Below, one piece after another: positions 45,501 to 55,240 of a stretch of 64,000 nucleotides of DNA. The stretch spans positions 78,423-142,422 of the forward strand of contig CAUJNA010000464.1 of NCBI GenBank assembly GCA_963377175.1. The letters run 5' to 3'. The notes beneath the pieces were generated by a model. The model was not told where the DNA came from. It saw only the letters and a list, made by a program, of their open reading frames with translations, and ran no database searches. The position numbers and the translations under genes were made by a program. The DNA is from Effrenium voratum. Lineage: Eukaryota; Sar; Dinophyceae; Suessiales; Symbiodiniaceae. How positions within the stretch are numbered: position 1 is the first letter of the stretch; the number at the start of each line of letters is the position of its first letter.

Positions 45501-48500
45501 TCACCCAACCCCACCATGGAAACTTGGTCTCTGTCTTGCAAACTTGCGCAGGGGATTTGGGCGTGGCTGCTTCACAGGCACCGCGCCCCTTCCATTTGCA
45601 TAGGTCCGTTGGAACAAAATGAGAACATGTTCCCAGTGATAGGCTCCCTTTCAAACCATGGAAACATGAAAACCAAGTAACGTATGCTTAAGCAAATGGC
45701 AAGTCTTCATGCTGCTGACGTTCCTTGAGAAGCTATGTCTCTTCATGCCTCCACCTCCCCCCAACCCCCCATTTCGAATCCCCCCCTTCCCCACCTCAAA
45801 CCCATCCCCCCCCACCTCCCCCCCCTCCGCCCCCCATTCTCCCCAACCTTTCCACCCCAATCACCCCCGCCCATCCTTCCGCCGTGCTCTCCCCGCCTTC
45901 TCCCCGCACTTGCTCTCCGCGATGGCGGCGCTCACCAGGCGGATGCTCTCCGCGGCGGCGCGGGCGCGCTCGCGGATGGCCTCCGCGTCCCCCCGGGCCT
46001 GGTGCATGGTGGCCTGCATCTTGCCCTCCGCAAGGTTGACCTCACAGGGTGGGTGGGTGGGTGGGTGGATCAGGAGATAGAGAGATTTCATTGCTTTCAT
46101 CCTCGCATCTGGGACCTTACTAGTAACTAATAACAGCTGCCAAGTAATTTCGGATTCTTTATCAGGCTTGTGTGCGAGAATTCTGGGCAGGGTTGGTGGG
46201 TGGGTGGGAGGTGGACGGGTGGGTGAGTGGGTCGGCGGGCGGGTGGGTTGGGTGGGCGGGTGGGTGGTTGAAGTCGATCCCCCCAAAAAGAGAGTGGGTT
46301 TCTTGGCAAAATAGTGGTTGCTTGGTTGGTTTGCTGGTTGGTTGGCTGGCTGGTTGGCTGGTTGGTTGGCTGGTTGGTCCAGGCGCAAATGGTGTATCTC
46401 AGATTCGTCGCCGGCAAACCCAAAGGAACAAATCCAAATCGATCCTTGTGGTTTCTTTGCTCGGTATGTTGAGACACGCCCAAAAAACCCAGAACAACAA
46501 AAAACACCAGGCACCAACAAAACCCTTTGGCTTGCTTGGTTATTGCCTTGGCTTGGTTTGCAACTCCACCCCCTGTGGTTTTTGCTTCGCTTCGCACCCT
46601 CGACTTGCAGTTGATGTTTGCGCCCCCCGGAAAAAATAATAACATATGTCCACTAGCGAAATCGATTCCCTTCAAAACCAACAAGGGGAGAAACTCCAAC
46701 CCTTCAACAACAAGGGGAGAAACTCCAACCTTTAATCAACCAGGGAATATCCAACCTTCAAAACTTGCATCCTCGGCAAACGAGAAGCTTCGGTCCAGTG
46801 GGAGTTGAAGGGCCCTTTTCCCCCCCCCCGCCCACGCGACGCGCCCAAGGCCTCGCTCTGGCGGTCGCCCTCGCTCTGCAGCACCTCGGCGCGGCGCCGG
46901 CGCTCCGCCTCCGCCTCCATCTCCATGGCCTAGCGAGCGAGCGAGCGAGACGCGAGTGCGAATGCGGCCTTCCACTTGGGGTGACCCCAGGGAAAAATGC
47001 GTGAAAGATGTCCAGTAGTGAAATTGATTCCCTTTTAAGACCAACAGGGGAAAAAAAAGCTCATATGTGTCCAGTAGTGAAATTGATTCCCTTTTAAAAC
47101 CAAACAGGGGAAGAAAAAAAGAAAGCTTAAGCAAAATGGAAGTGAGCATTCGACGAGTACTGCACACCTCGACGGCTTGAGTGGAGGCCCGCCAAAAAAA
47201 AAAGAGGGAGTTTGGGGAACCAAACCAGTGGTTTGCCACCAAATTGGAAATGGGGGGATGGGGGGATGGGGGGTGGCCCCAAAAATGGGAAAGAGGGGGG
47301 GGGGTCGCTGGAAAGATATCTCACCGCTGGAAATAGAAGGGGAAGCGAGAAGGACCCCCTCAGCATCTCAGAGGTGCAGCCCCTCGGCCCGGCCGGAAGC
47401 TCCCCCAAAGTCTTCATGCACCAAATCTTCCATTTCGAAAGCCGAAGTGGCAACCAAACTTGTGGCCGGGTGTGCCACTAAAAATGTGAAAAAAAATAAG
47501 AAAAAAGGAAAAGTGGTACAAACTTGTGCCGCAAAAAAAAAAGTGGTACCAACTTCCAGCTGAACTCGGGGAGGGAGACGTCGCAATCGTCTAGTGGGGT
47601 GGGAGTGGAAAATGGGGGGGGGGGGGGGGGAGGGAGGAATACAGGTTTGCAAGGGCAGAATGCGGGAGGGGGTATGAAGATTTGCGAGCGAACCTTTTTA
47701 CCAACAGCTGATTCCCCACTCTAATCACCCATCCTCGGCAATCATTCATTCCCCTGGGTGTTGAGCGACTTTTCCAAAAGAAGGAAGGACTGCCGAACAG
47801 AATGGGCGTGTCTCAAAACCGGAGAACCCAAAAAAGGGGCCTCTGTGGCTTCCCTTTACTTTAGATCACGCTCACGCCCTCTTCATGGGACCCAGAACCA
47901 ATACTGAGTCCGAGGTGGGGGAAAAAAACGGCGGCTTCCAGCGAAACCGCCCAAAGTAATTTTCGGAACCCCCCAAAACTTGCTGGTGCCCAGAAGGGAA
48001 TTTGCTCACTCTAACAGGACCCGCTCATAAGGCGCTGCATGCCCGGCTGGTCAATTGATGCCGTTCTCTCCCGAAGGCTTTCCCTACCTTGCGGAGGCAT
48101 CGATCGCCTAGTGGAAACCTGAGTCAGGTTTCTGAGTTCATGGAAAGAGGGGGGGGGGTGAACATGGTTCGGAGTGGTCAGTTGGTGCCTTGGATTTTGG
48201 TGCGTCCAGCTCTCCCCCAAACCTCCCAGTGACCATGGGAGACAAGGGCACCCTTCTTTTGCCAGCTGAGTTAGAAGATGAAAAGGGAAACCCCCTCAAA
48301 GGAAAAACGAAGAAAGTCCCCCCCCCCCCCCCAGCCTGCTTGATGGAGGAGGGTGGGATGATGTCGCGGATCTCATAACGCAGCACCTGCACAAAACCCC
48401 GCCGCTTCAGGAAAAGCGACTCCCAGATGAAACATCGAACCCGTGCGAAGCCAACAGGACACCAACCAGTTGGCGGCCAAGCCTTGCGACACACCCTTCT

Positions 48501-49153
48501 CTAGAGGGAAACTCTCTTTCGTTTCATGGTGTTTTGGGCCCCTCTCAAAAAAAACTCTGCAGTGGAAATGGGAGGAAATCTTGGAGGCTACATGTTGTTT
48601 GTTTCTTCTGGCAACCTTACGGGTACGGCTCAGGAAGGGAGTCTTGTTTCTTTCGGTTTTCAAGGGCGCGTGGAACATGAACCCTCAAATGGCTCTCTTT
48701 TTTTGAAACGTGTCTCCGTCGGCAAAAAAAAAGAAAGCGGCATTTGGCAAAAGGCGATGCTGACGCAGGCAAATCTGTGTAACCCGTGCTCAAAGCAAGA
48801 GGTGGTCTTGGCTCACTTCGGGGAAAAGCGGGGGGGCGCTCCCTGTCAACCCCAGAATTGGGAGAGGGTTTCAAGGGTCCAGCCCTGTCCTCTATGAGTG
48901 GCAGTGCATGCCCCGTGTTCCTCAGCTCCCTGCACCAGCCAGCCTCGATTTGGAGGTGCGTGCCTACATTGCATATGTATAAAATGCATGCATTGCATGT
49001 ACAACCATGCACGTACAAATGTTGGAATATATGTATACGTTAGATCTGTGCAAATGCACAGGTGTATAGAGATGCATACATGCAAACATGTATATACATA
49101 TGTATATAACTTATGTGACCATTGGCAGATACACGTGTATGTGTGTATATATG

Positions 49154-49189
<36 letters not shown>

Positions 49190-52100
49190 ACATATTGTGC
49201 GCGCCCCATGCAGCCCTGTCCCATACAAGGCCTCGATGCCCCAGGCAGAGGCGGCCACGTTCACGTGCTGCACGATGGCCTGGCCGAGGCCAGCTCAATG
49301 GGTGGTGGTGGGTTGGGTGGTGGGGTGGGGTGGGGTGGGGTGGGGTGTGGGGTGGGGGTGGGGGTGGGGTGGGGTGGGGTGGGGTGGGGTGGGGTGGGGT
49401 GGGGTGGGGTGGGGTGGGGTGGGGTGGGTGGGGTGGGGTGGGGTGGGGTGGGGTGGGGTGGGGTGGGGTGGGGTGGGGTGGGGTGGGGTGGGGTGGGGTG
49501 GGGTGGGGTGGGGTGGGGTGGGGTGGGGTGGGGTGGGGTGGGGTGGGGTGGGGTGGGGTGGGGTGGGGTGGGGTGGGGTGGGTGGGTGGGTGGGTGGGTG
49601 GGTGATGGGGTTGGTGGGTGATGGGGTTGGTGGTGGGGTGGGGGGGGGGGGGGAAATAACGAGGTGATCTGACCACTTGTGAGTTACGTATGGTATGGAA
49701 ACCACGAAACCATGATCACCTTTGGGGAAACCCGAAATTCGAGAAGGAACTACCCGACCAATCAAGATGGAACCTGACAAAAACTCGGTCCCTTCAGGAA
49801 AATGGTGCGAAACACAAAAACGACTTGAAGGATCCCGTTGTCTAATCCCTGCACGGGGCCAAACCCAAACCCGGGATGAAATCCAACTCCAGCGCATTCG
49901 TGACCATCATGGTGTCTCTGTTGACTTTGGGGAATTGTGTTCCCTACATTTACCCTCCCAACTACCATGGAACCTGACAGGGGGGTCCTGGAAGTGTTGC
50001 CGCCTGGAGTGGCCAAAACCGAGGTAGATCAGTGCCGTTAACGTGTAACGCCGCAAGTTACGGCCAGCAGTTAGGTTTTGCCTCAGAATCAGGGGACCCC
50101 GAAAATGGTTGTCCTTCCCCTTTTGCACCAGCCCAATAAGGTCCCGACTCAAAAAAAAACCGACGCACCACGTTGGAGGAGACATCTGAGCCATGGTCAA
50201 ACCCCTTATACAGTAAAACGGTCTTGAAGGATCCTTCCACCAGGGCGCGGGGCATGGCGGTCCCTCCATCTTGGTTGCTAGAAGGACCCCTCTGCAACAA
50301 GGGCTCAACTTCTTGTGGGCCCAATGCGGAAACCCCGCTGTTTCAACCAACAAAGTTGTCAAAGTCCAAAGATCCAATACCAAATAGCCATACAGAAGTG
50401 AAAAGATTACCGGTCTTTGGACCATTCGACATGTCTCTGGGGGGTATCCGGGTTTTTGCTTCTCCGACCCCACCCCGATCCCCGATCCGAATCCGCCTGG
50501 TTCATGGCGTCCCGCTCCTCAAAGGTGCGGTCCAAGGTCATCTTGCCGATCTCCGAGCGCATGGAGGTCCTCAGCTTCACAGCCCTCGAAGCATGGGGCA
50601 TCCGTGAAAAGCTACAGCTGGGCGTCACAGGGAGTTCGCGCAGGGAAACTTCTCGGGGGTAAGTCTGGTAGCCATGCTCCCTCAACGGGCTCGCATCCTA
50701 CAGGCTTGCCTAAGCATCCCTGAAATTAGAAGGATACCCACCTTGATAGAGATGAGCATGGAACCCAAAAAAGGGTCCCCCAACAGTTCCTCTGAAATCA
50801 GGTTCCTTATGTGTCCTTCTCGCACTTCACCCAGTCAACTGGCAACTCGAAAATTCTTTGAAAGGTGATGCTTGAACTGGGGGGGGGACCCAAGAAAAAA
50901 CCCCTCGGTCGTCCTTTCACGGTTGGTGTCCTTTTGGTTTCCATTTAAAACCAAAACAGGTACCCTCAAGAAGAAAAACAAGTAGAAACATTACTACCAT
51001 ATCCCTGACCAGAACTCCAACTGTAGCTCCGAGTCCGGCTCCCTCTTTGAAAGCACGTTTGAATACCTCCAGCTCCGAGTCCGGCTCCCTTCTAACCACC
51101 AGCTAGTGGTCCTCTTTGCCGCCACTCGCAAAGCCTCCCAATAAAAGCCATCGCTCTATCCACAGGTTTCTCCTCAATCCAATTCTCCCAGATGCTTTCC
51201 ACTGTGGGGTTGAATGGGATATGCGACCATCCCTGGTTTCTCCGTGAGGGTTGTGGTTTGGGGCCGCCTTCAAGCAGCCCTTTCGGGAGGTTTCCCTTCC
51301 ATTGGCCGAACCTTGAATTCCTTTCAGAAATTGGCTCCAAAAAGTACAAGCTGCAAAACGAAACCACTCCACCCCTGGGAAGCTGACGAGCGGATTTCCG
51401 ACGAGGGCTTTCCTCTTGGGCCCCCCGTCCACGAAGGGGTAGAGCATGGTAGAGCGCACCATTTTGAGAAACACTCATCTGCGTTTCCAGCATAAACTCA
51501 CTCGACTGAAGAACCACACATTATTTAAAAAAAAAAATGGGGGGCCATTACTAAAACTGGGTCAAGATACATAGGAAAGCCAAAAGGTCCAAACAAAAGA
51601 AGTCGTGGAACAGCCTAGGCCCCCCCCCGTTCCACCCGTGCCCCCACCCCACCCGCCCCACCCGCGCCCACCCGCCCCCGCCCCAAACGTTGGGGTACGG
51701 AACTGCCGAAGGCTCTGGGCCAGCTGCGTCACCGCGAAGTAGGGGTCGTGGACGCCGTAGGAGGCCTCCGGCGGAGGGTGGGGGTGGGGTTGGGGTTGGG
51801 GGAGCTCGGGAGGGTGGGTGGGGTTGGGGGGAGGTGGGGTTGGGGGGGTTGCGCAGGATGAATTCGCCCAAACCACCCGGCAACGGGGAAAAGGGGAAAA
51901 TTCAAAAAACCGCAAGAGACCCCAAACAGTGACGAGCGTAAACAATCAAGCGGACCTTCGCCACGGGCTGGAAAGACATGCGCATCCTGCAGGCGCTTGT
52001 ATACCGACAACGGCACGGAGTGGGTGGCTTCCAGCAGCTTAATGCGTGAAAAATGGAAGTTGGAGGTTTTCATGCCGCCGCGACGCACTGCCAACGGCCC

Positions 52101-55032
52101 TAGATTTACGAGAGCAAGTCGCAACAACAAGTCGCAACGCAAGCGCATGGCTGGGGAATTATTTGCGTCACTGTAAGTTTCTGTACCTATGTCACGATTT
52201 TACGGTAAATACCACGCAAAGTGCTCGCAGCTGGACTCGCGGGCCTCATTTTGTGCGAGCCTGCGCAATCGAAACGCACTTCGCGCAGTCGAAGCGCACT
52301 TCGACATCATGCAACATCAGGATTGTGCAGCAAATGCCACGCAAAATGCTCCCGGACAAACTCGGGGGCCTCATTTTGCGCGAGCCTGCGCAGTCGAAAC
52401 GCACTTCGACATCATGCAGCATCACGATTGTGTGGCAAATGCCGCGCGAAGTGCTCCCGGACAAAATCGGGGGCCTCATTATGTGCGAGCCTGCCCAGTC
52501 GATTCGCACTTTGACATCATACAACATCACGATTGCGCGGTAAATGCCACGCAAAGTGCTCCCGGACAAACTCGGGGGCCTCATTTGTGGGAGCCTGCGA
52601 TGTCGAAACGAACTTTGACATCATACATCATCACGATTTTGCGGTAAATACCACGCAAAATGTGCCCGGCCAGGTCGGGCACCTCGATCTAGCACCGGGC
52701 CTTTCTCAGTGGACACACTGCTTGGGGAAAAACACAAAAGAGCAGCGAGGGCCATTCGAGCCACAGCTTCCGAAAGACCCCTGGCTCCTGGCTCGACTTG
52801 TTCAGGTTAACCTTAAGTGGTGATTGGTGGTGTGGGGTTTGAGCCCCTGCTCCTTGTAGAGGGTAGATGGGAAACCACTTCCTCGCCACCAAACCAAACC
52901 ACCAATTAGAGGGAAGCGGGGTGGAAAGCTCCAAACCCTCTCAGTGTTGGAGCGCCTGGTGAGCATCCACCACCCGGAGGTACAAAACCCCATCGATGCT
53001 GATGGTCACGTTGTCCTTGGTGATCGCCTTCGAAAGCAGATTCGCTCGACTGCTGCAGATTCTTCGCTCGAAGATTCGCTGGCCGAGTTGTAGGGCAAAG
53101 GGGAAAAGAACATTCCGGGGTGTGTAAACTTGTGAGAATGCCTTTGCTTGATTGCACCTCACAGACAGGCCGGGGCCCCCCGCCCGGCTCCCCCAACCCC
53201 ATAGCAGAAGTAATTAAGCCATATGCAGGTCTGAGACCTGGCCGCGCCAGAAGCCGCGTACTCCACATGGACGGAGTCCATTTCGGGCACCGTTCAGAAT
53301 CCCTGAGCAAAGGTTAACCCTGCAATGATGATATTCCGGGGGAATACCAACCGGCGTTCTGGTTTCCCACGGGTTCCAGGTGCTGCGAAATGGATTTGGC
53401 ACCTGTCACATGCACGGAAACCCCTTTTAATACCAACCAACGACTTTTGTTTCCCACGGTTCCCAAGTGCGAGATGGATTTCGTCAAGGCTGCGGTGGCC
53501 TTTCGAAACTTGTCGCTTTAGGACCGACCCGATCAACGCCGGAATGGCAAAGCTGGGCGGCCACTGGAAGGTGGCCCTTAAACGGCCCCGAACAGCCCAT
53601 AGCCACAGCCACAAAACTACTCGCACTTGCGGATTTCTTGAGCATCTCATTTTCCGAATGAACTTGGCCAAATCGAGTCTCTGTTTTTTGGACTTTGCCA
53701 CCGAAATGGCCCGGCCAGAAAGTCAACGTCCAGTGAGTCACTTGGTGGCACAAAGCACGCTCCGAATGGATTGGCCAATTGCCAAGTGCCTGGGCCAAGA
53801 CATTCCACTGTGGATCAAAATGAGCGCGACCCTCGCCACAAAATGGAAAAGGCTGTGAACATCTGTGAAATGTCAACTGTGGAATGTGTGGACAAGACTA
53901 CCTAAACTATCGAACAACCAATACATAACATTTGAAAAAATAATATTTACAGTATCAAATCCTACCAAGCGTCATTTTGTAGGGAATCATGTTCGCCAAC
54001 CATGAGACTTTAGCAACTATTTGGATATGTCTTTTCCTTGTGGACCCCCCCCCCCACCCGAATGGTGGTTTTCCGATCATGCTCCTCTCGCCAGCAAAAA
54101 AGGGCTTCCCTAAGCTGCAACCAGTTTACTTGGTTGCTTTCTGCTCCCCTGCTACAAGTTTAACTTTGAGTGGTTTAGTGGAAAACCCATTAGTTGGCAA
54201 AAAAAGAAGTCCTAACAGCCCTTTGCAAAATGCACCACAGTTTCGACCTGTAGATCGAAGGAGGCCGCCTTTTGGAACTTCTGGAAATCAGGGACACCCA
54301 AAAGGTGAGATGCGATAAAAGTCGCTCTTGCAAGTGAGGCCGATTTTCGCGTGTCTCTTTTGTACGGGACCCCCCCAAAATGCGGTTTGCCTTTTGGTTT
54401 CCCCTTTAAAAAAAAAGAAAGAAGAAGAAACAACAGCGCAAAAGGGGCGCGTGAAAAGAGATCACAGACCCATTGGGGTTCTCTCAACATCTCATTGCAA
54501 GCTCCCCTTCAGGGGGCAGAGCTCCCCGCCTCCCCGGTTTGAGGGTGACACGTCAGCCCATACTTGGGGGGGTCTGTGGTTTCCGGGCTTTCAGGCCTGA
54601 CATACGGGTCTATCAAATGAGCCTATCACCTTTCAAACCGACAAGACACGAGGACTTAAATGTTTCAAAGGAATCAGAGACACGCCCATAGGAGGCAGAT
54701 CAACATGGGGCACAAGTGTCTAGTTTGCTCAAGAGTACCCTTTTCCAGGTTGGTTCGAAGGGAAGCCAAGGGAAAACCACCATTGAACTGCTCCCTCTCC
54801 CAAGATGTGTAACGTACCCTCGGCTCCTTTTGCCAGGTGTTTTTAGTCCAAGCAAACACCGGGGATAGGCCAAAACCCAAAAACCGAGGCGAGTCGGCTC
54901 GTCGCCTGCTGGTTGGGGATGTGTATCGCCTCCTCCTTCAAGGAGTGGCAGTAGGCGACTCGGTCCACCAGCGGCACCAAGAAGTGGATGCCCGGCTCCA
55001 GGATCTGATCGAACTTCCCTAGGCGCTCGATC
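42455..55032 (-). CDS. Stomatin-like protein 2 (SPFH/band 7 family), multi-exon gene, partial
   Basis: SPFH/stomatin proteins form ring-shaped membrane scaffolds; SLP2 acts at the mitochondrial inner membrane with prohibitins and respiratory complexes. Ten minus-strand exons read in order as a continuous SLP2: 54906-55032, 52956-53027, 51707-51765, 50497-50569, 49232-49279, 48336-48386, 46852-46929, 45897-46040, 43761-43805 and about 42455-42560. Family landmarks occur in the right order: ERLGKF-ILEPG, SIDGVLYLRVVD, SYGV-DP-FAVTQLAQ, MRSEIGKMTLD, ASAWGIEVLRYEIRDI, EAERRRRAEVLQSEG, NLAEGKMQ and SNTIIVPANANDASAMVAAA. About 265 residues are recovered, against roughly 350 usual for the family. 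The N-terminal targeting and membrane part (right of 55032) and the C-terminus are not located. Introns are 0.8-2.1 kb with GC donors, one GA. Assignment to SLP2 rather than plain stomatin rests on the RYEI-DI-PP and NLAEGK segments. Confidence 0.88.
43227..43369. repeat. Foldback element, GTACTTGG family
   Basis: Starts GTACTCGGATGTTTG and ends AAGACCCAAGTAC. Interior CCTGGGTTATAAGTTATAA. Lies in an SLP2-downstream intron. Confidence 0.52.
43761..43805 (-). CDS. SLP2 exon i
   Basis: Encodes AANLRVAEQWVASWK, matching SLP2 'SLTVAEQYVSAFSK'. Acceptor CTCGAG, with AGGCGG shared with the donor side of the preceding intron. The following intron appears to start GA (AAG|GAGAAA), with AGGAGA at both ends. 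Confidence 0.8.
43960..44017. repeat. ACTGTGGATGG-family element, right half
   Basis: CATTCCAGGGTTTCTTAGGT, GGTGCGAAATGG, GCCATCCACAGTA. Confidence 0.6.
44215..44338. repeat. CTAGGTCC element, copy 8
   Basis: Complete: CTAGGTCCTCCAGTAGAGAG ... GCCACTACTGGGGGACCTAG, 124 bp, about 150 bp downstream of the nested ORF's stop. Confidence 0.82.
44491..45360 (-). CDS. Sulfotransferase-like protein with signal peptide, intronless, nested in an SLP2 intron
   Basis: An uninterrupted 289-codon ORF. Sulfotransferases move sulfate from PAPS to carbohydrate or protein acceptors, usually in the Golgi lumen. Residues 1-17 (MALWQNVLLALCTVSMA) read as a signal peptide, which is why I prefer this start to the in-frame Met at 45387. 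YWVGTHHKAGSQLLRN at 43-58 resembles the 5'-phosphosulfate loop, with HKAGS in place of the usual PKSGT. HIVRNPRHMLASSYCYHHRG at 129-148 matches the 3'-phosphate-binding RNP----S-Y motif. The residues needed for PAPS binding look mostly present; the lysine is K50. N-glycosylation sequons lie near N82 and N123. The ORF ends in TGA. It lies on the same strand within intron h-i of SLP2, with a CTAGGTCC element 150 bp past its stop. No introns, unlike both neighbours, suggests a retrocopy or a lateral gain. Confidence 0.75.
   Translation of the reverse strand: MALWQNVLLALCTVSMAQEECEVSFVQTQTRLRRSKPWDDHVYWVGTHHKAGSQLLRNIMRHAFDGLGAGYSCHVHAETQSNVTSVGSRHYCPEVPDCQILWDNVASLASLELARARASSRGNSSRGAHIVRNPRHMLASSYCYHHRGQEAQSPVSHFPEILFMGPHEGMMTLWPDTSRFIHDMAKLFEDKDGVYHVRYERLTESSASFDQQVRGLFDFLFGGLVSRSEVEVIAEAAKAEDLNREQSMTDHAAEHTNSDECMDAALQALPSLDQSVLTQLEDLMVRLGY
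45897..46040 (-). CDS. SLP2 exon h: alanine-rich helix
   Basis: Largest exon of the gene (48 residues). It begins VNLAEGKMQATMHQARGDAE and ends IAESKCGEK, matching the SLP2 'INVAEGKKQA' start and the Ala/Glu-rich coiled coil. Acceptor TGTGAG, donor GAGAAG|GC. The next intron holds the nested sulfotransferase-like ORF. Confidence 0.88.
46186..46380. repeat. GGGT and TTGGCTGG simple repeats
   Basis: Two tracts: GGGTGGGTGG-like (46190-46270) and TTGGTTGGCTGGC-like (46313-46378). Confidence 0.88.
46852..46929 (-). CDS. SLP2 exon g
   Basis: Encodes AMEMEAEAERRRRAEVLQSE then GDRQSE, matching SLP2 'SMQMQVEAERRKRATVLESEG'. The acceptor is CGCTAG and the donor GAG|GC. This is the start of the helical region after the SPFH core. 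Confidence 0.9.
48336..48386 (-). CDS. SLP2 exon f
   Basis: Encodes VLRYEIRDIIPPSSIKQ, matching SLP2 'CLRYEIKDIHVPPRVKES'. Joined to exon e it gives WGIEVLRYEIRDI with no gap. The donor is GC followed by a run of 13 Gs. Confidence 0.9.
49232..49279 (-). CDS. SLP2 exon e
   Basis: Encodes AIVQHVNVAASAWGIE (16 residues), the family 'SIVDAINQAADCWGI' block. Only 48 nt. Acceptor GGCCAG lies just downstream, on the minus strand, of a large CCCCA simple repeat. Donor ATCGAG|GC. Confidence 0.85.
49310..49612. repeat. (GGGGT)n pentanucleotide repeat
   Basis: About 55 units with few interruptions, then GGGT units. Lies 30 bp upstream (minus sense) of SLP2 exon e, where it reads CCCCA. Confidence 0.99.
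50497..50569 (-). CDS. SLP2 exon d
   Basis: Encodes TSMRSEIGKMTLDRTFEERD then AMNQ, matching family 'TTMRSELGKLSLDKVFRERESLN'. One base of the previous codon, then 24 codons. Donor AACCAG|GC; the following intron is flanked by CCAGGC at both ends. Confidence 0.9.
51707..51765 (-). CDS. SLP2 exon c
   Basis: Encodes ASYGVHDPYFAVTQLAQSL, matching family 'ASYGVEDPEYAVTQLAQTT'. The acceptor is CCGGAG. The exact 3' end is uncertain: a GC donor at 51706 keeps phase but adds about three residues relative to the family, while ending at LAQ (51715) would need an odd donor. Confidence 0.85.
52236..52680. repeat. Tandem array, 105-bp unit, about 4.5 copies
   Basis: GGGCCTCATT recurs at 52241, 52366, 52471 and 52576, spaced 125, 105 and 105. 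Each unit carries CGAAACGCACTTCGACATCA and AATGCCACGCAAA. The unit length is divisible by three, so long ORFs cross it, but no initiation or splice context supports coding. Within the SLP2 exon b-c intron. Confidence 0.9.
52818..52906. repeat. TTGGTGGTTTGG-family element
   Basis: GTGGTGATTGGTGGTGTGGG ... CCACCAAACCAAACCACCAA. The right end is a good inverted repeat of the left. Confidence 0.6.
52956..53027 (-). CDS. SLP2 exon b
   Basis: Encodes 24 residues, AITKDNVTISIDGVLYLRVV then DAHQ, matching the highly conserved SPFH 'T-DNVT--IDGVLY-R--D' block. Phase 0 at both ends; acceptor CGAAG, donor CACCAG|GC. The hexamer AGGCGA occurs at both ends of the preceding intron. Confidence 0.9.
54136..54220. 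repeat. GCTTTCTGCTCCCCTGC repeat, copy 2
   Basis: Same orientation and order as 39791-39876, with a small deletion after TTGGCAAAAA. Confidence 0.72.
54906..55032 (-). CDS. SLP2 exon a: start of SPFH domain
   Basis: Encodes 42 residues beginning IERLGKFDQILEPGIHFLVP and ending HIPNQQ. This matches the first SPFH strand block (VVERMGRFHRILEPG- in animals). The exon begins with one base completing the previous codon after a CTCAG acceptor. It ends CAGCAG before a GC donor. Confidence 0.85.
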
Positions 55033-55167
55033 CTGAGGCCAGAAAAGTTCTCAAGGCACGTGCGGGGAGCACACAGCGATGACCATGAACAGACTGAACT
55101 CATCTGTAAAGATTAAATGACTTGCTCGAACCCTTTTTTCCGCCTGAAGCTGATTTCTTCCCTCTAG

Positions 55168-55240
55168 TTGGTGGTTTGGACATTTACCCTCTGCAGACCA
55201 GAGGGTTCTAATCCCCAAACCACCAATCCAAGCCACCAAG
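55168..55240. repeat. TTGGTGGTTTGG-family element, compact
   Basis: TTGGTGGTTTGGACATTTAC, CCTCTGCAGACCAGAGGG, CCCCAAACCACCAATCC; a near-perfect hairpin. Confidence 0.65.

Larger units (their letters stand above)
43806..45896 (-). other. SLP2 intron h-i hosting the nested ORF
   Basis: 2,091 bp, GC donor and AG acceptor with AGGCGG at both ends. Contains, in gene order, a pyrimidine-rich tract, a TCCCAGTGATAGG repeat (45624), the sulfotransferase-like ORF, a CTAGGTCC element (44215-44338) and an ACTGTGGATGG-family half (about 43960-44017). Confidence 0.75.

Noticed and set aside
49040..49897. Pro/Thr/His-rich and Gly/Val/Trp-rich ORFs of 150-276 codons
   Set aside because: Produced by the (GGGGT)n tract in every frame. 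The only real coding here is the 48-nt SLP2 exon at 49232-49279.
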